Assembly: GCF_004028275.1 (NCBI RefSeq)
Contig: NZ_CP035033.1
Coordinates: 2,166,501 to 2,230,500, forward strand
From: Hydrogenovibrio thermophilus
GTDB lineage: Bacteria > Pseudomonadota > Gammaproteobacteria > Thiomicrospirales > Thiomicrospiraceae
DNA: 64,000 nt
Direction of reading: 5' to 3'
The position numbers and the translations under genes are program-made. This document shows, one piece after another, positions 8,106 through 16,483 of this stretch. Below the pieces are notes generated by a model, which saw only the letters and a program-made list of their open reading frames with translations, made no database searches and was not told the origin of the DNA. Every line of letters begins with the position of its first letter. The stretch's first letter is position 1.

Positions 8106-9302
8106 TTACCAGCTTTTGCCGACTTTAAAGAAGAAGGACTTGAGGTATTCGGTTTCCGGAATCGCCGGATGCACCGGATGATCCGGCGCTTGATGACATT
8201 GGTCGAACAACTGGATTTGACGGTCGACATGACGACTGGCTTGCTGAATTTGATTCAGCAAAGCGTCACGACTCATATGATGCGAACAGGAAGCCGACAC
8301 CAGAATCCCATCGGTGTTCAATAAACGCATGGCCAATTCATTGATGCGGCGATAGCCTTCCGAACCGGCCTTGAAATCTTTCTTACGTTTGACGAACGCC
8401 GGAGGATCGACGATGACCACGTCGTATTTATGCGCTTCGGTCAACAAGGCTTTCAACACATCAAACGCATTGCCTTCGACGGTGATAACGCGATCAATCA
8501 CCTCGTTCAGCACGGCGTTTTGTTCCAAACCGTCCAATGCAAAGGCCGAAGCATCCACACAGGTGACTTCCGAAGCACCCGCCACGGCCGCTTCCACGCC
8601 CCAGCCGCCCAAATAACTGAACACGTCCAGCACCGTCTTGCCTTTCACCAATGACTGCAAGCGTGAACGCGCCGAACGGTGGTCGTAAAACCAGCCGGTC
8701 TTCTGACCGTCTTCGGCGGGAATCACAAAACGGGCGCCGTTTTCTTGCATCTGAATGGATTCCGGTAAGGTTCCGATGGCCACTTCCGTGTACAGCGGCA
8801 GCCCTTCCAGTTCACGACTGCCGGTATCGTTACGCAACACCAATGCCTGCGGGTGATACAGGTTCTCGATGGTTTGCACCAGTTCGTCTTTCATGGCTTC
8901 CATACCCGCCGTGGTGATTTGCGCCACGAAAACGTCGCCGAAACGGTCGATGACCAAGCCCGGCAAACCGTCGGATTCACCAAAGACCAAACGATAATAA
9001 GGCGCATCGTAATTCAGTTCACGCAGAGCTTGCGCGGCTTGAATGCGTTTTTTCAAAAACGCCTGATTGAAGGATACTTTCGGGTTACGGCTCAACAGAC
9101 GCCCGCAAATCAAGGTATTCGGATTGATGTAGGCCACACCGATGGCTTTTCCGTTGGCGGCTTCCACCGTCACCACCTGCCCGGGTTCGAAGTTTTTCAA
9201 CGGTGAGACCTGCGTATCGACCTCGTTACTGAAAATCCACAGATGGCCTTGTTTGAGACGTTTTTCTTCGTTCTTTTTCAGTCTTAAAACCGCTTCGGTC
9301 AT
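8106..9302 (-). CDS. rlmI: 23S rRNA (cytosine-5) methyltransferase RlmI family
   Basis: A 398-residue class I methyltransferase. The N terminus is a PUA-type RNA-binding domain (LKQGHLWIFSNEV...PGQVVTVEA). The central SAM site is VLDVFSYLGGWGVEA (about residues 223-237), with D-P-P-A-F in VIVDPPAFVKRKKDF as catalytic-region motif and SCSHH carrying the catalytic cysteine region. RlmI methylates C1962 of 23S rRNA in E. coli. Length and domain order fit. AAGGAA stands 5 bases before the ATG. The downstream hypothetical gene probably shares its transcript. Confidence 0.93.
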   Translation of the reverse strand: MTEAVLRLKKNEEKRLKQGHLWIFSNEVDTQVSPLKNFEPGQVVTVEAANGKAIGVAYINPNTLICGRLLSRNPKVSFNQAFLKKRIQAAQALRELNYDAPYYRLVFGESDGLPGLVIDRFGDVFVAQITTAGMEAMKDELVQTIENLYHPQALVLRNDTGSRELEGLPLYTEVAIGTLPESIQMQENGARFVIPAEDGQKTGWFYDHRSARSRLQSLVKGKTVLDVFSYLGGWGVEAAVAGASEVTCVDASAFALDGLEQNAVLNEVIDRVITVEGNAFDVLKALLTEAHKYDVVIVDPPAFVKRKKDFKAGSEGYRRINELAMRLLNTDGILVSASCSHHMSRDALLNQIQQASRHVDRQIQLFDQCHQAPDHPVHPAIPETEYLKSFFFKVGKSW

Positions 9303-9335
9303 AGTGTTTCCTTAAGTGAATTTGGTGCCCTAAAC

Positions 9336-9388
9336 AAAAAGGGCATCGAGCCCGCAGCGCAACGGCCGCGAGGCTTTATGCCCTTTTG
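9336..9388 (-). terminator. Intrinsic terminator of gcvH
   Basis: On the minus strand, just after the gcvH stop, AAAAGGGCAT pairs with ATGCCCTTTT, enclosing a GC-rich inner part, and a T-run follows. It separates gcvH from rlmI. Confidence 0.8.
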
Positions 9389-9410
9389 AAATAATGCGAC
9401 GAACGTCGGC

Positions 9411-9797
9411 TTACTGGTCGATCATCGCTTGATAGTCTTGGTCCGATAGAAGGTTGTCCAATTCGGACGCATCGTGCGGGGCGATTTTGAACAGCCAGCC
9501 GCCATCGTAAGGTTCGTCGTTGACCAGTTCCGGCTCGTCTTCCAATTCGGTATTCACCTCGACGATTTCACCGCTCAAAGGCGCAAAGATATCGGAAGCG
9601 GCCTTCACCGATTCCAACGACATGATTTCTTCGCCCTGGGAAATGTCGGTACCGACTTCCGGCAGGTGCGCCGCCATCAAATCGCCCAACGACTCCTGAG
9701 CGAAATCGGTGATACCGACAACGGCTTCACCGGATTCATTGATATACACCCATTCATGCGACTCCGCATACTTCAAATGATTTGGTAAAACGCTCAC
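9411..9797 (-). CDS. gcvH: Glycine cleavage system H protein
   Basis: A 128-residue lipoyl carrier protein. It has the SHEWV start region and SLESVKAASDIFAP (about residues 60-73), whose lysine is lipoylated and shuttles the aminomethyl group between P, T and L proteins. The start is GTG with GGAG 7 bases upstream. Length is typical. Unusually for this family, no gcvT, gcvP or lipoate gene is near, so it is either a lone gene of a dispersed system or serves another lipoyl-dependent function. It has its own terminator. Confidence 0.95.
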   Translation of the reverse strand: MSVLPNHLKYAESHEWVYINESGEAVVGITDFAQESLGDLMAAHLPEVGTDISQGEEIMSLESVKAASDIFAPLSGEIVEVNTELEDEPELVNDEPYDGGWLFKIAPHDASELDNLLSDQDYQAMIDQ

Positions 9798-9892
9798 GGC
9801 GATACTCCATACAATTAAATTCGAATCTGCCGCAAATCATACCAAAAAACGCGATAAAAAACCGATAAAGACCGGAAGCGGAATCCAGCGAA

Positions 9893-9916
9893 AAAACCAC
9901 CAGGCCTGGTGGTTTT
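9893..9916. terminator. 24-bp perfect palindrome with CCAGGCCTGG core
   Basis: The core at 9900-9909 is extended to 12-bp arms that begin aaaacca and end tggtttt. It lies 15 bp past the stop of the diguanylate cyclase gene (minus strand). The stem (loop GGCC) followed by T-residues could terminate transcription in either direction. Confidence 0.75.
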
Positions 9917-9931
9917 CGGACGAAAGGGAGG

Positions 9932-11779
9932 TTACAGGGTGCGGTCGATTTCCACCCGGTTACGGCCTTGCTGCTTGGCCAGGTACAGCGCTCGGTCGGC
10001 GCGTTTATAGAAGCTTTGCAGGCTGTCATCGGCTTGAAGCTGCACCACCCCGAGACTGATAGTGACCGAAAGCCGTCCTTTGTCGACCGCCAAATCCGCC
10101 ACGGCTTCACGATAGCGTTCCGCCAGAATCAAGGCGCTTTCCAACTGGGTGTCCGGCAGCATGACGGCGAATTCTTCGCCACCGACCCGGCAGACTTCGT
10201 CCCGGGCACGCAGCAGACTTTTCAGGGTTTGCGCCACTTCCACCAGCACCTTATCGCCCATATCGTGGCCGTGGGCATCGTTGACCTGTTTGAAGTGGTC
10301 GACATCTAGGAAAACCATACAGAAAGGGTTCGGACGTTCAGCCATGACCTTCTGAAGGTATTGATTGAAATAATGCCGATTGTGCACACCGGTCAATTCG
10401 TCGTGCACAATCAAGTGTTCCAAGCGGCTCTTATAATGTTCTTCTTCGGTGATGTCGGTCATCAGCACACTGACGTAATCGGTTCCGAAGTGCGACGAAA
10501 TATCGGTGGCTTTGACCAAAAAAATGTAATCCCGGTCGTGCCATCGAATCTTGGCGTAGTGCGATTTATCCTTGTTTTCCACCACATAATCAAACCAGTA
10601 GGTGCCGTCCATATAGCGCCGCAAATAGCCCTCTTCCGGCACGAACAGCTCGCAGATGCAATGATACGACTGATGAAATTCCTCGACGTTCTGAAAGGTA
10701 TCGAAGAATTCGAAAAACCGACGGTTGGCGAACAGAATGCGGCGATGGTTCGAAACATACACGATTTCCGTCGACGTATCGAACACCTCGAAGAAAAAGC
10801 GTTTTTCCAGCTCGGCCTGACGCTTGAAATACATCATCGCCAGCAGGAAAATCAGCAACAGCACGATGAACAGGGTCATAACGATGAACTGCTTCTGGGT
10901 ATCGTACACGTGGATGAATTCAAAGCTGTCCAACGGCTTCAAGGTGACCCAGGTCGCCATCGGTTGACCGCTGAGATCGGAAATATGACGAGTCACCACC
11001 AGGTAACCGTCAAACACCATATAACCGGAGTGCTTAAACGCACGTTCGACCCCGTAACGTTCAATCAACGCGACATCCGGTTCGGTGGCATCGATATTCG
11101 CCACATAATAATCATCGATGAATTTGCCCGTGAAGGCGTTGGTCAATTGCTTACGATAGCGTTTATCCACCAGCACCACCGAATGGACATGACTCATTTC
11201 CGACAAGGCCTGGTCGATGGAGTCGATTTGCGAAATCACATCCACCATCCCCAAAAACCGGTCGTTATCATCGAAAATCGGCACCATGGATTTAAACGTC
11301 AAAGCAAACTTTCCGACACTGAAGTTATTGATCCGGCGCGGGTTTTCAATCATGGAAGCGATATCTTTTCGCACCGGAGTCAGGTTGTCGCCTTTTTTAG
11401 TGGTCCAACTCCGCGCCAAACTCACACCGTTTTTGTCCACCAACTGAATCCACACCCCTTTGTATTTGGTCAGGGTCTTTAACTGATGGGTGTAATGAGC
11501 CAGTTTTTTCTGTAAATCTGGGTCACCGTTGAGCAAAGCATTTTTGAAATTCGGCGGCGAGGTCATCGCCACGGCCAACGCCTGGGTAGTGTTTTGCTTT
11601 TCTTTGATCAAGACATCGACTTTTTCAATCAGGGACGATTGATAGAATTGGAATTCCTGATTGCGCGCCTCGTCGACCTGCCATGCGTAGAGCATATAGA
11701 CTACCGGGGAAAGCAACAAAGTTCCCAATAGCATCAGCCAATACAAATGCTGGTTGATCAGGCGAAAAAAGTTCGGCAT
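9932..11779 (-). CDS. Membrane diguanylate cyclase with periplasmic sensor, PAS-like and GGDEF domains
   Basis: A 615-residue membrane protein that makes c-di-GMP from two GTP. I chose the ATG at 11779 rather than the TTG at 11923 because it is directly followed by the first membrane helix (about residues 13-31). A periplasmic Cache-like sensor follows, then a second helix (FIVMTLFIVLLLIFLLAMMYF, about 295-315), a PAS-like segment and the GGDEF domain. The active site is GGEEF at about residue 533, preceded at the correct spacing by the inhibitory I-site RARD, so an active, product-inhibited cyclase is expected. DELTGVHNRHYF is the conserved GGDEF entry. It is one of four c-di-GMP-related genes in the window. 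Confidence 0.93.
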   Translation of the reverse strand: MPNFFRLINQHLYWLMLLGTLLLSPVVYMLYAWQVDEARNQEFQFYQSSLIEKVDVLIKEKQNTTQALAVAMTSPPNFKNALLNGDPDLQKKLAHYTHQLKTLTKYKGVWIQLVDKNGVSLARSWTTKKGDNLTPVRKDIASMIENPRRINNFSVGKFALTFKSMVPIFDDNDRFLGMVDVISQIDSIDQALSEMSHVHSVVLVDKRYRKQLTNAFTGKFIDDYYVANIDATEPDVALIERYGVERAFKHSGYMVFDGYLVVTRHISDLSGQPMATWVTLKPLDSFEFIHVYDTQKQFIVMTLFIVLLLIFLLAMMYFKRQAELEKRFFFEVFDTSTEIVYVSNHRRILFANRRFFEFFDTFQNVEEFHQSYHCICELFVPEEGYLRRYMDGTYWFDYVVENKDKSHYAKIRWHDRDYIFLVKATDISSHFGTDYVSVLMTDITEEEHYKSRLEHLIVHDELTGVHNRHYFNQYLQKVMAERPNPFCMVFLDVDHFKQVNDAHGHDMGDKVLVEVAQTLKSLLRARDEVCRVGGEEFAVMLPDTQLESALILAERYREAVADLAVDKGRLSVTISLGVVQLQADDSLQSFYKRADRALYLAKQQGRNRVEIDRTL

Positions 11780-11946
11780 AGAATAGGCTTTAAAAAATAA
11801 AGGAAATTGTCCTGTTTTTCGGCTCCCGCGTCCAATAAAAGACTGAAGTACAAGAATAAAATAAACTAATTTTACTCCCTTGACCAGCTTCTTGAACCTG
11901 TCAGCCCCAAGCCTTATCGCCAAGTTCCTGAATCACCGAACGCAGT

Positions 11947-13518
11947 TCATAGCTGCAAGACATCCATATGGGTATGACTTTTGAACTGCTGAGATTCCAT
12001 TTTTTGCAATACATCACTCAATAACCGTACCGCCTCGGTAATGTACGGACCTTTATTCAACATCACGCATTCCGCACGTTGCGACATAGCGGCATCGGTG
12101 ATTTCCGGGCGCGAAATACGCCCGTCTTTGACAAAGGATTCCATCACTTGCGTGGCCCAAACAACAGGAATATGTGCCGCCTCACACACCCTTAGAATCT
12201 GGTCTTGCACTCCGGCCATGCGAACACTGCCTAACTCCACCGCCAAATCCCCCCGCGCCAACATCACGCCCAGTTCGATATTCCGCGCCAAGCCGACGGC
12301 CAAAATCGTCGGAAGCTGACGCACGGCTTTCGCCGTTTCGATTTTCGCCAGAATCGGCAAAGGTTCCACGCCTTTTTCACGCATCCGGTTATGTAACCGT
12401 AAAACATCTTCCGCGCATTCGGTAAACGACAGACCGACCATATCCGCATGCTGACAAACGAAATCGAGATCATGCTCATCTTTGTCGCTGAGTGTCGGTA
12501 ACGCCAAATCCGTATTCGGAAAGTTGAGGCCCTTTTCCGGTTTCAAACGGACGCCGCCCGGCCCCACCTGAGTCATATCAATCAGCAGGGCCTCATCCCG
12601 TTTAGCCATCACCTCACCGCCCATTTTGCCATCATCAAACCAGACGCTGTCACCGATGGACACCATCGCAATCACATCCGGGCAAGTGACTGTCACCATG
12701 GCATGCACCGACAGGCCAAAGACCGCTTCCATCTCGGGAAAACGCGCTTTATCACGGCACAGAAGCACTTTGTCATGTCGGTGAATTTTCGGGTAAACGC
12801 CTTTTTGGCCCTTTTGCCCGCTTGCGAATTTTTCACGTGTTTTTTGCGATGCCGCCTGGCCGACCTGAATCTCCCCGGTGCGGATTTTGTGCCCCGCCAA
12901 ATCCATCAAAATCGGACAGGTGACACCCAACGCCTCGGCCTCACCACGAATATGACGAACCATTTTTGACCAGGCCTGGTCATTATCATGTGCACAATTA
13001 ATACGGGCGCAATTCATGCCCGCCGCCAAGAGCGACTCCACCAAGGCCGGGTGATCGGCCGCTTCGGAAGGCAGGGTCACCAAAATGTATTCGCTCCGGT
13101 TTTCTGGCCGAGCACCGAACAAACGACTTGCCCGCTTTTGCAACGCATGATAACCGGCTTCATATCCCAAGCACCATTCGGCCTTTTCAGGGACATAAGC
13201 CATCCCCTCCACCGCAAGCGATAGAACATTTAACACCGCATCGATATTGGACAGCACATGCGGCTCCACTCGCCCCAAGGACGACAGCCCGGCCGCCGCT
13301 AATCCCGATTGCAGCGCATGAAGATTTTCCCGGCGCATGACCTGATAATTGAGCAGATTATGCAAACTGAACAGTCGTCCGTCGTCGTTTGTTTGCACAT
13401 CAATTGATTGCAACTCTGTTTGCGTCTCGCTCAGGATACGCGTTCTCAAAGCTTTCAAACGAACGAATAAACTTTCCAGGGAAACGGCTTCTCCCGGCTT
13501 CATTTCAAAATGCGTCAT
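11947..13518 (-). CDS. Atypical pyruvate-kinase-like protein
   Basis: A 523-residue protein; the ATG at 13518 has GAGGTGG just before it, unlike the longer frame start at 13617. The first ~130 residues are unrelated to pyruvate kinase. A barrel domain follows with KIRTGEI, LPTLSDKDEHDL, ILAKIE (catalytic lysine) and LARGDLAVELG, all close to pyruvate kinase motifs. The phosphate-binding region reads CARINCAHD rather than the usual ARLNFSHG. The C-terminal allosteric domain of classical enzymes is missing, and the protein ends soon after the barrel. It could be a distant pyruvate kinase or a related phosphoenolpyruvate enzyme; activity cannot be judged from sequence. Confidence 0.82.
   Translation of the reverse strand: MTHFEMKPGEAVSLESLFVRLKALRTRILSETQTELQSIDVQTNDDGRLFSLHNLLNYQVMRRENLHALQSGLAAAGLSSLGRVEPHVLSNIDAVLNVLSLAVEGMAYVPEKAEWCLGYEAGYHALQKRASRLFGARPENRSEYILVTLPSEAADHPALVESLLAAGMNCARINCAHDNDQAWSKMVRHIRGEAEALGVTCPILMDLAGHKIRTGEIQVGQAASQKTREKFASGQKGQKGVYPKIHRHDKVLLCRDKARFPEMEAVFGLSVHAMVTVTCPDVIAMVSIGDSVWFDDGKMGGEVMAKRDEALLIDMTQVGPGGVRLKPEKGLNFPNTDLALPTLSDKDEHDLDFVCQHADMVGLSFTECAEDVLRLHNRMREKGVEPLPILAKIETAKAVRQLPTILAVGLARNIELGVMLARGDLAVELGSVRMAGVQDQILRVCEAAHIPVVWATQVMESFVKDGRISRPEITDAAMSQRAECVMLNKGPYITEAVRLLSDVLQKMESQQFKSHTHMDVLQL
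12970..12979. repeat. CCAGGCCTGG palindrome, coding
   Basis: Inside the pyruvate-kinase-like gene, read as Q-A-W. It forms a 16-bp palindrome with its tga/tca flanks. Confidence 0.9.
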
Positions 13519-13652
13519 ACCCACCTCGCTTCCAAGCCAACATCGTTTCAGAATAGCCACCGAAATTGACAACCAAATGAAACCTATTGGATTTTCCCAG
13601 GCGTCACAACAACGCACTTAACAGCGGTTCTGTGCTTTTCGGCGGATTCTGC

Positions 13653-13681
13653 TGTTAATACGCCAGCGAAACCCTTATAAT
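13653..13681 (+). promoter_or_regulatory. Probable promoter of tRNA-Arg
   Basis: A perfect -10 box TATAAT at 13676-13681 lies 30 bp before the tRNA. The -35 region (TGTTAA at 13653, 17-bp spacing) is weak. The 13519-13710 gap holds nothing else that I can recognise. Confidence 0.5.
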
Positions 13682-13710
13682 GAGCGCGTTTCAAAAACAC
13701 TTCCCATAAC

Positions 13711-13787
13711 GCGCCCGTAGCTCAGCTGGATAGAGCGTTGCCCTCCGGAGGCAAAGGTCTGGGGTTCGAATCCCTTCGGGCGCGCCA
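13711..13787 (+). tRNA. tRNA-Arg (anticodon CCG)
   Basis: A 77-nt cloverleaf. The acceptor stem GCGCCCG pairs with CGGGCGC, the D-loop region is GCTCAGCTGGATAGAGC, the anticodon loop CTCCGGA gives anticodon CCG (reads CGG), and the T-arm contains GGTTCGAATCC. The 3' CCA is encoded. No other tRNA is adjacent. Confidence 0.97.
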
Positions 13788-13885
13788 TTACACAGCCTTT
13801 CTTATCCATCAATAACGCATTCGGCCATACTCTCCCCTAGCCGGGCTATAAAAAATTACTTAGTTTTTTAGTGGATTGGATTGGG

Positions 13886-13891
13886 TATAAT
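13886..13891 (+). promoter_or_regulatory. -10 box upstream of the XRE-cupin gene
   Basis: TATAAT at 13886-13891 implies a transcript start near 13898. This rules out translation from the longer in-frame start at 13871 and supports the ATG at 13925. No good -35 hexamer is seen at 17 bp. Confidence 0.55.
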
Positions 13892-13924
13892 ATTGTCATT
13901 ATCTCTAAGAAAAAGACTGATTCA

Positions 13925-14521
13925 ATGAGCGCAAAAGACAACCAATCCCTCGACCTCTACATCGGAAAAATCATCAATAATGTTCGGAAGAAACAAGGCC
14001 TGACCATCGCGGAAATTTCCGAACAGTCCGGTGTCAGCCGAGGGATGTTGAGCAAAATTGAAAACGGACAGGTGTCCCCAAGTCTGGACTCGTTGTTGAA
14101 AATCTCACGCGCGCTCGGCGTGCCGATTTCGGCGTTCTTCAAGGAATTCGATTCGGAAGAAGGCGGCGCTCAATTGGTCAAAGCGGAAGAAGCGCTTGAG
14201 GTGGTTCGTCGCGGCACCAAAGTCGGGCACACTTATCACCTGCTGGCTTACGACTCGGGCCCTCACAAAACCTTCGAGCCTTTCTTGATTTCCTTGGATA
14301 ACAAAAGCGAGATCTTCCCGACCTTTGCGCACGAAGGTTCGGTGTTCATGTATCTGTTGGAAGGTGAAATGATCTATCGTCATGGCAAACAGACCTATCA
14401 CATGAAGCCGGGCGACTCCTTGACCTACAACGCACAAATCTCCCACGGACCGGAAGAATTGCTGCAAGTGCCGATTAAATTTCTCAACATCATCTACTAC
14501 AACCAGAGTGCACCAGAATAA
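13925..14521 (+). CDS. XRE-family regulator with C-terminal cupin domain
   Basis: A 198-residue transcription factor. Residues ~12-66 form a helix-turn-helix of the Cro/cI type (LTIAEISEQSGVSRGMLSKIENG). A linker leads into a cupin barrel (about residues 105-190) with the usual FAHEGSVFMYLLEGEM and MKPGDSLTYNAQISHGP motifs for a small-molecule or metal ligand. Such proteins often control amine, amino-acid or other catabolic genes. It lies upstream of glnK-amtB and 14 kb from the methylamine operon, so a nitrogen-source regulator is a reasonable guess but not shown. The start codon was chosen from the promoter position. Confidence 0.88.
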   Translation: MSAKDNQSLDLYIGKIINNVRKKQGLTIAEISEQSGVSRGMLSKIENGQVSPSLDSLLKISRALGVPISAFFKEFDSEEGGAQLVKAEEALEVVRRGTKVGHTYHLLAYDSGPHKTFEPFLISLDNKSEIFPTFAHEGSVFMYLLEGEMIYRHGKQTYHMKPGDSLTYNAQISHGPEELLQVPIKFLNIIYYNQSAPE

Positions 14522-14599
14522 AAAACTCCGTTTCCAACCCGGTGCAACAACTTTCCGATTTCATCTCAAATTCCTTTCAGATTAAAACTAATACCTTGA

Positions 14600-14635
14600 A
14601 ATTAAATACAATTTAATTCTTGGTACTAAACTTCC
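14600..14635 (+). promoter_or_regulatory. Inverted repeat and sigma-54-like element upstream of glnK
   Basis: AATTAAAT-ACA-ATTTAATT (14600-14618) is a perfect 8-bp inverted repeat. Directly after it, TTGGTAC and TTCC carry GG and CC exactly 10 bp apart, close to the sigma-54 pattern (GG-N10-GC), but with C in place of the conserved G. It is a candidate only. Confidence 0.35.
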
Positions 14636-14676
14636 TTTCTTCCTCGCAGGTATTTGTTCCATACCTAAAAAAACTT

Positions 14677-14719
14677 AACCAAATTACCTTTGCTATCAAA
14701 GGTAATTTGGTTCTTTTTA
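14677..14719 (+). terminator. Strong terminator-like hairpin before glnK
   Basis: A perfect 16-bp stem (arms 14677-14692 and 14697-14712, 4-nt loop) is followed by CTTTTTAG. It stands only 25 bp before glnK and 155 bp after the XRE gene stop. It may end the XRE transcript or attenuate glnK. Confidence 0.8.
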
Positions 14720-14744
14720 GTTTCTCGTTCAGGGGAGGTCGCAT

Positions 14745-15083
14745 ATGAAGTTAGTGAAAGCGATCATTAATCCTTACAAGTTGAATGATGTCCGTGACGC
14801 GCTTTCCGATTTAGGAAGCTACGGACTGACCACAACGGAAGTGAAGGGTTATGGTCGTCAAAAAGGACAAAAGGAAATCTATCGCGGTGCAGAATACGAA
14901 ATCTCTTATGTACCCAAGATTATGATTGAATTGGCGATTTCGGACGATGCGCTCGACAGTGTCGTGGCTTGCATATCCGAAACAGCCAGAACCGGGAAAG
15001 TGGGAGATGGCAAAATTTTTGTCATGCCAATCGAAGAAGTCATCAGAGTTCGTACCGCTGAAACGGGAGATGACGCTTTATAA
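14745..15083 (+). CDS. glnK: Nitrogen regulatory PII protein
   Basis: A 112-residue PII signal protein. It shows KLVKAIINPYKLNDVRDAL, the T-loop GRQKGQKEIYRGAEYEISYVPK with Tyr51 (the uridylylation site), and the C-terminal signature GKVGDGKIFVMPIEEVIRVRT. PII trimers sense 2-oxoglutarate and ATP/ADP and block AmtB. The amtB gene begins 24 bp downstream, the classical glnK-amtB pair. GGGGAGG precedes the ATG. The leader holds a strong hairpin. Confidence 0.96.
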   Translation: MKLVKAIINPYKLNDVRDALSDLGSYGLTTTEVKGYGRQKGQKEIYRGAEYEISYVPKIMIELAISDDALDSVVACISETARTGKVGDGKIFVMPIEEVIRVRTAETGDDAL

Positions 15084-15107
15084 AAGAAGTGAACATGGAG
15101 TAATTTT

Positions 15108-16361
15108 ATGGAAGGAAATTTTTTACAACTATCCTATGCACTGGATACGTTTTACTTTTTGATGAGCGCCGTGCTCGTCATGTGGATGGCCGCCGGGTTT
15201 GCCATGCTGGAAGCCGGTCTGGTTCGCAGCAAGAACACGGTTGAAATCTTAACCAAAAACGCACTGCTTTACAGTGTTGCCTGTACTATGTACCTGATTG
15301 TCGGGTATAACTTCATGTACCCTGGCGACCCAATCAGCGCTTACCTACCTAACATCTCGTTCCTGTTGGGCGCGGACAATGCGGTTGACGCCGTAGTCGC
15401 TGGCGGAGACGGTGCACCTTACTACTCAGGTATGTCTGACTTCATCTTCCAGGCGGTTTTCGCGGCTGCGACGATGTCGATTGTTTCCGGTGCGATTGCT
15501 GAGCGAATGAAGCTTTGGCCTTTCTTGGTGTTCGCGGTTGTCATGACGGCGTTCATCTACCCTATGGAAGGTTACTGGAAATGGGGCGGCGGCTGGTTGG
15601 ATCAGCTAGGCTTCCAAGACTTCGCCGGTTCCGTTGTTGTTCACATGGCTGGTGCCGCTGCCGCTTTGGCTGCTGTAATCCTGGTCGGACCACGTCTTGG
15701 TAAATACGGTCCTAACGGTGAAGTCCGTGCGATTCCAGGTGCGAACCTTCCGATGGCAACCCTAGGTATGTTCATTCTTTGGATGGGCTGGTTCGGGTTC
15801 AACGGTGGTTCTGAGCTGATGATTTCCAATGTTGACGAAGCGAACGCCGTTGCTGCGATCTTCGTAAACACGAATGCGGCTGCTGCCGGTGGTATGATTG
15901 CCGCTGCATTGTTGGGACGCTTCATGTTCGGTAAGACCGACTTGACCATGGCGATCAACGGTGCCTTGGCCGGTCTGGTATCCATCACGGCTGAACCGCT
16001 AGCGCCAACACCTGGTTTGGCTCTGATCATCGGTATGGTCGGTGGTATCATCGTGGTACTTTCCGTCATCGGTATGGACAAAATGAAGCTTGACGATCCA
16101 GTCGGTGCGATCTCCGTTCACGGTACCGCCGGTATCTGGGGTATCTTCGCGGTATTGTTCAGCAACTCCGACGCGACTTTCATGGGTCAGTTGATCGGTA
16201 CGGTTGCAACATTCGCTTGGATGTTCATCGCTTCGTTCATTGTTCTTTACATCATCAAGAAAGCGGTTGGCCTACGCCCAACTGAAGAACAAGAACAAGA
16301 AGGCTTGGACGTTGAAGAATGTGGTATGGAAGCTTACCCAGAATTCAACCAGAAAAACTAA
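15108..16361 (+). CDS. amtB: Ammonium transporter AmtB
   Basis: A 417-residue inner-membrane channel with about 11 membrane helices. It has VVHMAGAAAALAA and ISVHGTAGIWG, which carry the two pore histidines, and the WMAAGFAMLEAGLVR Amt signature near the N terminus. It also conducts methylammonium in studied homologues. No cleavable signal is apparent; the first helix starts around residue 12. It is co-transcribed with glnK and closed by a terminator. Ammonium or methylammonium import fits the methylamine operon nearby. Confidence 0.97.
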   Translation: MEGNFLQLSYALDTFYFLMSAVLVMWMAAGFAMLEAGLVRSKNTVEILTKNALLYSVACTMYLIVGYNFMYPGDPISAYLPNISFLLGADNAVDAVVAGGDGAPYYSGMSDFIFQAVFAAATMSIVSGAIAERMKLWPFLVFAVVMTAFIYPMEGYWKWGGGWLDQLGFQDFAGSVVVHMAGAAAALAAVILVGPRLGKYGPNGEVRAIPGANLPMATLGMFILWMGWFGFNGGSELMISNVDEANAVAAIFVNTNAAAAGGMIAAALLGRFMFGKTDLTMAINGALAGLVSITAEPLAPTPGLALIIGMVGGIIVVLSVIGMDKMKLDDPVGAISVHGTAGIWGIFAVLFSNSDATFMGQLIGTVATFAWMFIASFIVLYIIKKAVGLRPTEEQEQEGLDVEECGMEAYPEFNQKN

Positions 16362-16385
16362 GTCCGACTTAGATGTAAAGAAACG

Positions 16386-16416
16386 AAAAACCGCCGTTCT
16401 CATACGGCGGTTTTTT
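16386..16416 (+). terminator. Terminator of glnK-amtB
   Basis: AACCGCCG-ttctcata-CGGCGGTT stem with flanking A-run and T-run, 25 bp after the amtB stop. Confidence 0.9.
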
Positions 16417-16483
16417 CATTTTTGAAAGCCCTTAATAAAAACGGGATTTTTTATTAAGTGTTTTTAAAAGGTAACTACAATAG

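Noticed and set aside
10361-11482. 373-codon plus-strand frame opposite the diguanylate cyclase
   Set aside because: The composition is His/Gln-rich as expected of a reverse-complement shadow; the cyclase has intact GGEEF and I-site motifs.
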